Shown piece by piece: positions 47,516 through 62,656 of a DNA stretch of 64,000 nucleotides. Every line of letters starts with the position of its first letter. Position 1 is the first letter of the stretch. The stretch is from Litsea cubeba (taxonomy: Eukaryota > Streptophyta > Magnoliopsida > Laurales > Lauraceae), in contig CM022948.1 in NCBI GenBank assembly GCA_012931725.1, forward strand, positions 75,784,780 through 75,848,779. The letters are read 5' to 3'. Below the pieces are notes generated by a model. The model saw only the letters and a list, made by a program, of their open reading frames with translations, was not told the DNA's origin and searched no databases. The position numbers were made by a program, and so were the translations under genes.

Positions 47516-47850
47516 AATTTGGAGGTTTTCGGGGTTTTAGCTTTTACAATAGCAATGGAAGGATGACTTGGGTTTTATTAGGGTTGAGACTACGGCTTTG
47601 GAGTCTGTGTTTGATTGGGTATGGCTCGAACCGGACTTTTCTTGGTCTGGTTTCGATTCAGATCTGATCGACACAAGTTCAAACCAACTTGAGCGAGGGT
47701 GGTGGCATTTCTTAGCCCACCTGTCGATGCAACTTGAAACCAAATGTAATTGGGGGGTTTTGGATTAAACCCTTTTTGTTATCCTTTTGAATTGAAGTCA
47801 GATTGACATTATTTTTTAAACAAAATCTAGAAATGAGTTGAGGTTGGATT

Positions 47851-48022
47851 AATACCGAGCGGTAGTGCAGTTGGATAGGACCACGGATCCAGGACTGAAT
47901 GTTACGGTCTCGAACTCCCGCTCTCTTCTTGGGCTGACTTACTCGATGCATGGGGAAGGCAGGGACTTCAAGCGTGTCCATTATCTCTCAAGGAGGCTTA
48001 GCACCCTCGTCACCTAAAAAAA
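47851..48022 (+). mobile_element. tRNA-derived SINE with 14-bp target duplication
   Basis: A 172-bp unit begins AATACCGAGCGGTAGTGCAG, whose TAGTGCAGTTGG fits a Pol III box A. GGTCTCGAACTCCC, about 40 bp further on, fits box B. It ends in CACCTAAAAAAA. Perfect copies of GTTGAGGTTGGATT flank it (47837-47850 and 48023-48036). Box A, box B, A-rich tail and a long target duplication define a SINE, mobilised by LINE enzymes. It is not a functional tRNA gene: no cloverleaf forms. Confidence 0.92.
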
Positions 48023-48249
48023 GTTGAGGTTGGATTGAGTGCATTATTAATATTCATCTCGCATTTCCAATCCAAAGCAACACCTTGACATTGGTGCCAC
48101 TAAGTTGGAGGTGTTAACTTGACCTTAAGTTCAAGTTAGAGGTATTTACCAAAAAAAAAAAAAAAAAACTAAAAAGTTCAAGTTAGCGGAGTCAACCCCA
48201 ATCCTAAATTCCCAAATTCACTTTGAACGACAATTATAAAATTCACAAG

Positions 48250-48900
48250 AAGTGTCAACTTGAAACCGATCTAAAATCCAAAGAAGACCCTCGTTATAGC
48301 GAGGATCCAGCTCGCTATAGCGAGCATGGCGGGTGGAGTGCCCCAACTTGATCCGGCTTGCTATCAAGAATTTGGATTTGGGTGTTATTCTAATTGAATC
48401 TTTATTAGAAGTCTAACGCACGGTTTTGGGCTATAAATTGAGTATTTCTCTCCACCCAAAGGTATCAATCCACCACCTTTCATTATTCTGAGCAAGAGAG
48501 ATCTTAGAGAGAGAGTGTTTCTCTCAAGCAATCAATTGAGATAATGGACCGAAGCTTTTTGCTCATAAATGGTGTGTGCATCTTGATCTCAAGGTGTTGA
48601 AGGAGGATCAAGCACGGGGAGTGGCGCGCAGCAAGTAGTCGTGGCAGCGAGGATTTGTCCAAAAACAACTATAGTCCTTAAGTCGATGTACTGGCTGGGA
48701 TAAAAAAGCTGTGAGTATATCTTGTAATCACTCAATAGTTATTGATTTCTCTGATCGTGATTTTTCTCTTGGATTCCTACGTTAAATTTGTGATTGCCTT
48801 CTTGTGGCGATTGCTTGATAGATAATTATTGCTAGTTTACTTTTATTTGGTCTTTACTTCGCATTGAATTGTGGAAACTAGTACCCATTTTAGTAAGTTT
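48250..48900 (+). mobile_element. Possible Ty1/copia solo LTR or gene leader
   Basis: CTATAAATTGAG (48431) is followed by a GA-rich stretch, GTGAGTATATCTTGTAATCA (48711) and TTGGATTCCTACGTTAAATT, an order typical of copia LTR promoter and R regions. No paired LTR, primer site or target duplication was found. The same TATA box and a GTGAGT donor at 48711 with an acceptor at 48967 could instead be the promoter and 5' UTR intron of the gene at 49035. Confidence 0.4.
48290..48325. repeat. Twin palindromes CTCG(C/T)TATAGCGAG
   Basis: CTCGTTATAGCGAG (48290-48303, one mismatch) is followed six bases later by the perfect 16-bp palindrome GCTCGCTATAGCGAGC (48310-48325). They lie about 110 bp upstream of a TATA-like box. 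Confidence 0.8.
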
Positions 48901-49034
48901 GTGAACTTTCATCTTGTATGACAATCCTCTTGATCGCTGCATGCATGCTGGTTCAACTTTAATGCAGTGGTTCGACAAAACAGATGTTCAACATCATCTG
49001 TGACAGTGAGCTTCCAGAAACATGAGTTCCAAGG

Positions 49035-50426
49035 ATGCGGATGGTGAAGGGGAGTGGAAAATCAATTAATTATTTAACACCACCACCTCGGATCTTGCTT
49101 GCTTTAGTCACTGCATGGCTTCGTGAAGGTCGATGGTTTGATGATCAGGTAGTTTCAGGTTCTCAGCTTTTCATTTTGGAAATATTAGTTATATTAAAAT
49201 TTTCCAGAAGAGGGTCTTGTGAGTTTATAGAGACAAGCAATCACATCCCACCCACTGTGTTATGTCTACTTGCAGAACAATACATATATATACACTACAT
49301 TTTTACTGTACTTGTCCAGTTGTGCTTTCTGTATTAGTATTCTTTTCCTTCCCTGTAGTTTTTACCTTCCATATGTGGTTTTTTTTTTTTTAGGGTCGTT
49401 AATGTGTATATATGCTCTGACTTATGTAATTATTTTCTAAGGGCCCTTTTTCTTAGTAGAATTTCCAAGGGCTCTTAGTCATTAGCTTTTGTTACATTAG
49501 AGCCTCATAAAAGATAACAGTTGAGTTTGATCAACTCAATACAAGTTTGAAGTCTCTTCTCTCTCCCTTTCTCTCTCTCACACACTGTCCCAATTAAGTT
49601 GGGGTAGCTACGTGATTCTATTTCTTCATTTTGGTCTATCTAGGCTAAATCACCCGAGAGGTTGCATTTCTTTATTTCTATCCTTATTAATTTCATCCAT
49701 ATCCTCTTAGGCTTACCCTTTTACCTTAAGAGGCCATCAACTGGCGTTCTTGTTTGCCTACTGTGGACATGTCCAAACTATTTCAAACGAGTCTCTCTCT
49801 ATATATAATATAATATAATAATATATTATATCTATATATAAACATGCGCTAAACTCACTTCGGTCCACCTACGATCAATTTATCCCCCTCACACGCACAA
49901 TACACCTACCCTCCCAATATTGCCACAAATCCAAATTGTAGCTTATCTAACCATTGCTTACAGTTGGATTGAAAAAAAAAAAAAGCACCTTAAAAAATCA
50001 TTGTACTTGAGGGTCATAGATCAAGGGATTAGGATGATCCAATGCGGTTGATATTTTACACCTGCGACTCATTGAGATCTTTCCATCCCCCACCACCACC
50101 ATATGATTATCATGGCTCAGGGTGGGTTTAAGGTGAGTTCATTGCACATGTGACACCGTGATGAAAACCACAAATATATATGTGTTGTGTGTGTGTTTAT
50201 GTATGTGTGTCATGTGCTGATTTCAACATTAATATGTTTTCAGGGAAGAGCATTATATGCAGCAGAGGCAGATCGGATCTGGAGTTGGGCTGAGAGCCGG
50301 GCTCGATTCTCTCTGACTGCCATGGAGATGTACACAGATAACGCTTGGGTGTCTGTGTTTTCACTCTGTTCTGTCTGTGCCTTCATTATCCTCTACAGTT
50401 CTGCTGGCTCAATGCCCGGTACCTAA
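49035..50426 (+). CDS. Small single-pass membrane protein, uncharacterised
   Basis: Two exons, 49035-49148 and 50244-50426, with an intron of 1095 bp (CAG/GTAGTT donor, TTTTCAG acceptor, phase 0), encode 98 residues. An in-frame TGA at 49023 precedes the first ATG. The N-terminus MRMVKGSGKSINYLTPPPR is basic. A hydrophobic stretch ILLALVTAWL follows, then a Trp- and acid-rich middle (ADRIWSWAESRAR), then a strong membrane segment (VSVFSLCSVCAFIILYSSAG) near the C-terminal end. The exact phase match and the smooth protein across the junction suggest a real gene. I do not recognise the family, and the subcellular site is unknown. A gag-only retroelement is inserted 103 bp after the stop, probably in the 3' UTR. 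Confidence 0.6.
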
Positions 50427-50524
50427 TTGTGCTTACCTGCCATTGTAATCCTCCAAGTGAAAACCATCATACTTCAGCCTTCCTTGATCAAGGGAAGTGC
50501 CAAGATACTTCGGAGATTCCATTT

Positions 50525-50529
50525 CAAGG
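50525..50529. repeat. Target-site duplication CAAGG, left
   Basis: CAAGG precedes the left LTR and recurs at 54809-54813 directly after the right LTR. Confidence 0.95.
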
Positions 50530-51427
50530 TGTAAGTGCACAAAAATTCACAGACCCGGGGGTAGTGTTCTTGAGACTCACTGAGGAGGACGAAGGCTGAA
50601 GCTCCTCGTCTCCTCGTTGATGATGGAAGAACCGATGCCTGAGAACCTGGAAGAGGGAGAAGAAACAGGTCAGAGGACCCTGGCTGTGGGCAGTGTAGGG
50701 CTCTCCGATGCCTAAGTCAGTATGAGTACTGGACAGTAGGATGGAGATTTTGGGGAAGAAGATGGCGTACCAGCAGGTGGTGTAAGTGTTGGCCATTGTC
50801 GTTCAGAAGCTGTTGCTGTGTTTATATAAAGGAAGAGAGGAGATAGTGAGGTGGTTAGCCGTCTCATCGTAACCCACTCTGTCAGGCACTAGGGAGGTAT
50901 GGGACTACAGTCCCATCGTAGCCTTCTCTGGCGTCTTTGGACGCCTATCTGTCAGGAAGCATGGGCGGTATGGGAGGCTCTGTCAGAGAGTATGGGCGGT
51001 GCCCTTGTCTTGTTGCACGTGCTGTAGCGTGCATGAGCGTCCAAGGGAGGACAGCTGTCAACCCCTGCCTTAGCATCCTGACCGAGGTCAGGGTATGTTG
51101 CCGAGGTCGGGGAGCTGAGGTCGGTGAGCGACCTTGATTTGCCGAGACCTCGCAGGGACGCCGAAGTGGAGGACTGGGATGAAGTCCCTAGCCGGGCTGG
51201 GGGCGCCCTGGCCGAGGTGGAGCTCTGCCGAGATGGAGGAGTTGTGCAAGGGGCCGAGATGGAGCTCTTGGCTTGAGTGCGCGTGGCCGAGGTGAGGCTT
51301 TGACCGAAGTGGGAGCACTTGGCCGAGCTGGTGGAGGTTGAGACGAGCCTTACCGAGATGGACTAGCTGGAGCACGAGATGGAGTATCAGGACAGTATTC
51401 CGGTGGGTTTGGAAATATCCCCACACA
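50530..51427 (-). repeat. LTR, 3' end of gag-only element (898 bp)
   Basis: Runs on the plus strand from TGTAAGTGCAC to CCCCACACA. A TTTATATAAA box lies at 50821-50830. On the element strand a GGGGGGCTAT polypurine tract (51428-51437) abuts it. Confidence 0.95.
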
Positions 51428-51869
51428 ATAGCCCCCCAGCTTTTGAGCTCAGTAGACTTCTCTTTTGAGGTCAGAAGTTAAGTATCATAGAGGACAACAC
51501 TTGTGCCTTGGAGCTGCTCATAGTTTTGAGATGACTGGCTGGCAATGGACCAGAGCTATAGGTTGTCATCACTGTAAAGCTGTAACATGGTGCTTCTGCC
51601 GAGCTGGAGAGTCATACAACTGCCGAGCTGGAGGATGCATTGTTGCTGAAAGCCGAGAGATGATGGCTCTTTACCAGTGTTGTACTCTTGTTTAGGAGTA
51701 TTCTGCTACTGCTGCTGAAAAGGGGGCGAGCTATAGACTGGTGCTACTGCCAAGCTGGAGACTGGCACTGCTGCCGAGCCGGAGGAAGGATTTCCTGCCG
51801 AACTGGAGGCTGGCGCTGCTGCCAAGCTAGAGACTAGCACTGCTTGTCGAGAATGCATGTGGGCGAGAC

Positions 51870-52200
51870 CAGCATGAAGTTGAGACCAGCATGAGGCTGA
51901 GCCAGCGTGAGGCCGTAGCCAGCACTTGGACAGCCAGCGTGAGGTTGAGACCAGCATGAGGCTGAGCCAGCGTGAGGCCGTAGCCAGCACGTGGACAGAC
52001 CAGCATGAGGTCGTAAATGCGGTCGAGACCATCATGAGGCCGAGCCAGCATGAGGCCGTAGCCAGCACGTGGACGGACCAGCAAGAGGTCGTCAATGCGG
52101 TCGAGACCATCGTGAGGCCGGGCCAGCGTGAGGTCAGAGCCAGCACGTGGACGGACCAGCAACAGGTCGTAAATGCGGTCGAGACCATCATGAGGCCGTG
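51870..52200. repeat. 78-bp tandem repeats in the gag-only element
   Basis: Units carry CCAGCACGTGGACGGACCAG, GAGGTCGTAAATGCGGTCGA and GACCATCATGAGGCCG. CAGCACGTGGAC recurs near 51984, 52062 and 52141; a more diverged copy precedes these. The unit is 26 codons long, and a minus-strand frame stays open through the array. Confidence 0.85.
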
Positions 52201-52204
52201 GCCT

Positions 52205-52610
52205 GTGTGAAGCGCGTAGCTAGCACGAGGGCGACACCAGCATGAGGTGGAGAACCTGGCGCGTAGGCGAGACCATCATGAGGCCGAACCTGCATGAAGC
52301 GTGTAGCTAGCACGAGGGCGACACCAGCATGAGGTGGAGAATCCGGCGCGTAGCCGAGACCATCATGAGGCTGAACCTGCGTGAAGCGCGTAGCTAGCAC
52401 GAGGGCGACACCAGCATGAGGTGGAGAATCCGACGCGTAGCCGAGACCATCATGAGGCCGAACCTGCGTGAAGCGCGTAGCTAGCACGAGGGCGACACCA
52501 ACATGAGGTGGAGAACCTGGCGTGTAGCCGAGACCATCATGAGGCCGAACCTGCGTGAAGCGCGTAGCTAGCACGAGGGCGACACCAGCATGAGGTGGAG
52601 AACCTGGCGC
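52205..52610. repeat. 87-bp tandem repeats in the gag-only element
   Basis: Five copies of a unit with AGCGCGTAGCTAGCACGAGG, GCGACACCAGCATGAGGTGG and GAGACCATCATGAGGC start at about 52211, 52298, 52385, 52472 and 52559, a spacing of exactly 87 bp. The unit is 29 codons, and the minus strand is open for 193 codons (52769-52188), reading PPHAGVALVLATRF repeatedly. Whether it is translated is unknown. Confidence 0.9.
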
Positions 52611-52808
52611 TGCCGCCGCGATGCACGACTGTGCCGCCGAAATGACGGTAGAGGGTCGTACGATCGAAGCCGACAGTAGAGGGTTGTACCATCGAAGCTG
52701 ACGGCGCCATCGAAGCTGACAGTAGAGGACCGTGCCGCCAGAAATGACGGTAGAGGGTCGTGCGATCAAAGCTGACGGGCGGTCGAAGCTGAAAGATGAT
52801 TGGAGGCT

Positions 52809-53861
52809 TCAGTAGCCCCCCGAGCTGGAGGAGACTTCTGCCGAGCTGGGGGCTGCTGCGGAGCTGGAGGCGTCCGCCGAGATGGAGGCTGCTGCAGGGC
52901 TAGGGGCGTCCGCCGAGATGGAGGATTCCGCCGAGATGGTGGTTGCCTGGCTGTTTTCGTAAAGGTTGAAATGCTCCTGGGCTCGGGCTTCGTCTGCTTC
53001 TTGCCTGACGAACCGGTTTACCCTGGTCATCAGTGCTGCCATAGTGACCACGGGATGCATGACCAAGTCCTTCCGAAGCTCGTTGCCTGGTAGGAGGGCT
53101 TGTTGGAAAGACGTGACTGCTATTGTATCTGAGGCATTCTCGATCTGGCTGTAGACAGTCCAGAACCTTTTGGCGAACTGCGTGACGTTCTCGGTCTGCT
53201 TCATTCTGAGGGCCATCAGGTCAGCGGCCGACCTGGGGATGACCCTGTGAGCTTGGAACTTCGTCATGAAGGAACTCCAGAGCTGCTGCCAACTTTTGAT
53301 CGATCCTCGAGGGAGTGCGCAGAACCACTTTAGGGGGAGGTCCCCGAGACTGGAAGAGTAAACTCTGCAGTTCAGGTGGCCTGCATCGCCCCACACCGAC
53401 ATCCTCTGGGTGAAGTGCCAGAGGTGTGTTACTGGGTCCGAGGTTCCATCGTAAACGACGAACCTCGGGACTTTGAAATCTTCAGGAAGGGGGAAGCTTC
53501 TGATCTCTGGAGAGAGGGGAGATGTGCCGAGATCGTCAGGGTTCAGCCGAACTCGAGCGAAACCGGCAACCTCCATGTTCTGTTGTACTGCTTGCTCGAT
53601 GTGTCGATTAAGCCACTTTCTGAAGTCGTGGTTGTTACTCGGGCTTTCGCCATGAGCTTGGTTGCTTCTGTTGTCCTTCAGGGTGCGCCTTTTAGAAGGT
53701 GGAGTCGAGGTCGAAACCTTAGAGGATGAACCCGATCGAGTACCCTACTGTTGGACGCTCACTGGACCAGATCTTGCTCCTGACCTTTCCCGGTGGGGGA
53801 CCGTCGGCAGCTGTGTCAACAGTGTCAATGGTTCCTTTCCCTTTCTGGTTCTTCGAAGCAT
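52809..53861 (-). pseudogene. Gag of the non-autonomous element, one internal stop
   Basis: ATG at 53861, about 50 bp inside the 5' LTR, opens a frame to TAA/TAG at 52809 with one TAG (53747-53745) at codon 39; the rest, about 310 codons, is open. It contains the gag domain FVVYDGTSDPVTHLWHFTQR, SSSLGDLPLKWFCALPRG and RFWTVYSQIENASD, closely related to gag of the first element. The C-terminus is a Ser/Ala-rich repeat (SADAPSPAAASISADASSS) and the usual zinc knuckle is absent. The gag would form particles. The stop may disable it, or translation may start at M96 (53576). Confidence 0.85.
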
Positions 53862-53893
53862 GGTGTGTAGGGAAGATGGCTTTTTGCTCGCTT

Positions 53894-53911
53894 CCCACAG
53901 ACTGCGCTAAT
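53894..53911 (-). promoter_or_regulatory. Primer-binding region of the gag-only element
   Basis: Inside the 5' LTR the element strand reads TTAGCGCAGTCTGTGGGAAG. It matches the first element's TTGGCGCCGTCTGTGGGAA at most positions but has lost two bases of the TGGCGCC core, which would weaken tRNA priming. Confidence 0.65.
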
Positions 53912-54808
53912 TGTAAGTGCACAAAAATTCACAGACCGGGGGTAGTGTTCTTGAGACTCACTGAGGAGGACGAAGGCTGAAGCTCCTCGTCTCCTCGTTG
54001 ATGATGGAAGAACCGATGCCTAAGAACCTGGAAGAGGGAGAAGAAACAGGTCAGAGGACCCTGGCTGTGGGCAGTGCAGGGCTCTCCGATGCCTAAGTCA
54101 GTATGAGTTCTGGACAGTAGGATGGAGATTTTGGGGAAGAAGATGGCGTACCAGCAGGTGGTGTAAGTGTTGGCCATCGTCGTTCAGAAGCTGTTGCTGT
54201 GTTTATATAAAGGAAGAGAGGAGACAGTGAAGTGGTTAGCCGTCTCATCGTAGCCCACTCTGTCAGGCACTAGGGAAGTATGGGACTAAAGTCCCATCGT
54301 AGCCTTCTTTGGCGTCTTTGGACGCCTATCTGTCAGGAAGCATGGGCGGTATGGGAGGCTCTGTCAGAGAGTATGGGCGGTGCCCTTGTCTTGTTGCACG
54401 TGCTGTAGCGTGCATGAGCGTCCAAGGGAGGACAGCTGTCAACCCCTGCCTTAGCATCCTAACCGAGGTCAGGGTATGTTGCCGAGGTCGGGGAGCTGAG
54501 GTCGGTGAGCGACCTTGATTTGCCGAGACCTCGCAGGGACGCCGAAGTGGAGGACCGGGATGAAGTCCCTAGCCGGGCTGGGGACGCCCTGGCCAAGGTA
54601 GAGCTCTGCCGAGATGGAGGAGTTGTGCAAGGGGCCGAGATGGAGCTCTTGGCTTGAGTGCGCGTGGCCGAGGTGAGGCTTTGACCGAAGTGGGAGCACT
54701 TGGCCAAGCTGGTGGAGGTTGAGACGAGCCTTACCGAGATGGACTAGCTGGAGCACGAGATGAAGTATCAGGTCAGTATTCCGGTGGATTTGGAAATATC
54801 CCCACACA
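53912..54808 (-). repeat. LTR, 5' end of gag-only element (897 bp)
   Basis: Partner of 50530-51427, ending CCCCACACA before the CAAGG duplication. The TTTATATAAA promoter box lies at 54202-54211. Confidence 0.95.
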
Positions 54809-54813
54809 CAAGG

Positions 54814-56820
54814 GATAGAAATGTACAAATCTTTTGTCTACTGTCTCTTTTAAGTTTTAACCCCACTCATGAACCTAGCTTTACCATGCTTTTTATTGAT
54901 ATTGGAAACTGACATTCTCCGATGAAAAGCCTGCATCATCATAATCATCAAAGTCTTGTCGTAACTATGTTTGAGATTGAAAAGATTGTATAACATGTAA
55001 TTATTCCTTTCTGAATTGGTAATGATAATATTCCTAACTGATGCCTTCTATGCATGCAACTGTGTATGAATATTCTCAAAGCTATACAGAATATCTTTTT
55101 TTATGGAAAAGCTATATTGGAACTTGAAAGGTGCTTGGTGAGGAAGGGGCCAAGACAATCACCCAGTTCATATGAACTGAACTTGAGAAACTCATGGCAA
55201 TTTCAAATGGTGTTAACAGTAACGTACTGAAGTTCGTAAAAAACTTGAAAACCTCATTAAGATATCTATAAATACCAAAACATCAGGCTTCTTACGAACG
55301 AGAATAGTTAAGTCCAACTGGGTGTAACTGCAACTGCAATTCATAGCTTGTCTTGGGGGTTGCGTGCGGATTGCATTTCCTGTCACTTGATAGAAATGAA
55401 ATTCCAAAGTTCACTTGTTGCTCAAATGTTGCCTTGATTTGACTTTCATTTCATTAGAAGGCTCCAAGAACCAATGGCTGCAATTAATCTGAAATTTACG
55501 CAGTATCTAATCTTTTATTATGGAATGCCCCTTCTATATACAATCATCCACTGTAGTGCAAGTGGCAGAAGTGGTACCTATAATGTGGGTTGTACTGCAG
55601 TCATGTGTGTCCCCACATGCAGTCCTGCTAAATGAGCTAGATATTGACTTTGATGTTGATGACTAGGTAAACAATCATCATCATCATCATCAAAGGTTTT
55701 ATAATCCACTCCCATGTTACCTATTAGAAAAGTTTATTTAAGATTATTTTAGTGTGTTGTGTTACTTATGATTCTTTAATATAATTGAAAAAAACCTGAC
55801 ATGATTCCTTGACCTGTCCAGTTGACTCCAATTTTTCTGGGACGGACATTAAGTTCGAGTTAAGAGTTGGCCAGCTATATTATCAACATCACATCTGTAG
55901 AGATAATTGTTACTGTTTCGAAAGTATTTTCTCTCTCAATCTGTCAATATTTAAATCATTTAGCATACTATTTGCCCTAAAATTATAATTTAATTTAATT
56001 TTTTTTTCTAAAATCATTTACTATTCAAAAGAAAAATATTTGCTTGTATTGGTAAATCTTATGTTTTAACTCATTTAGATTTTAAGTCCTTGATAGAATG
56101 TGTTGCATCGAATTCTCAAAAATTATATGTTGAACAAACAAATGAATCTTATCAAGAAAAAAGGAAAAAAAAAATCCCATGCTTTCCTTCACTACATGCC
56201 ATTTTAGAATTTCATAGCACTTTTAAGAAAGAAACCCCACTCTTGAGCTTTTAAGAAAGAAAAAAATTGCCCCATTTTATTTGGTCATTTTGAGCAGGTC
56301 AAGACAAGTATAAATCAGGATCTTTTAAGGAATTTGACTCACAGTGACGTGGCAGACCGTGATTGGTTCACCCACGGCCACTATAAGATAAAGCCATTGG
56401 ATCCAGACTCCATGAGTATAGTCAAAGGAAGGAAGGAGGAAAGCCCAATAGTAAAAGGGCCACGAATGCAAAATCCAGTGAGAGGGTCAAGTCATGACTC
56501 ATGAGTCATGGGCCTCATGGCTCATCTTGTAGGAACGGATGGTATGGTAGTAAATTGAAGTGAGATAGTGATGGCAAATTGGTCAGTATAGCACCTGACC
56601 TTCCATTCCATTCCAGTCTGGCCGTGACGAAGATCCCTCAGTCTCGTGTATTGATTTGGACTTTGTGAGGTCAATCCGTTTCTCTCTCTCTCTCTCCATT
56701 TCCCTCCAAACGAACGAAATAAGTACTTGATCACGATCTACATCTCGATCGATCTAAATTTCTAGGGTTTGCTCCTCTACAAACCCTAAATTCTCGATTG
56801 TTAAACTACTTTCAAGATCC
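54814..56820. other. Intergenic DNA and Rab7 upstream region
   Basis: No gene was identified. A short (ATC)n run lies at about 55676-55692. Just upstream of Rab7 there is a CT-rich patch (56682-56702) and, in the leader, AAACCCTAA (56781-56789), a telo-box-like motif. No clear TATA box was seen. Confidence 0.5.

Positions 56821-62656
<5,836 letters not shown>

Larger units (their letters stand above)
50530..54808 (-). mobile_element. Gag-only non-autonomous LTR retrotransposon (TR-GAG type)
   Basis: A 4.28 kb element on the minus strand with LTRs of 898 and 897 bp and a perfect CAAGG duplication. The LTR ends (TGTGTGGGG...ACA) and primer-site region resemble those of the Tat element at 4355-15704. 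Internally it has only a gag frame (53861-52809) and two tandem-repeat arrays; no protease, reverse transcriptase or integrase could be found. By eye the LTRs differ at about 19 positions, so it is older than the first element. It would have needed enzymes from a full relative. Confidence 0.93.

Noticed and set aside
47851..47935. A possible tRNA gene
   Set aside because: Box A and box B are present, but no acceptor stem or anticodon arm forms, and the unit has an A-rich tail and a 14-bp duplication, so it is a SINE.
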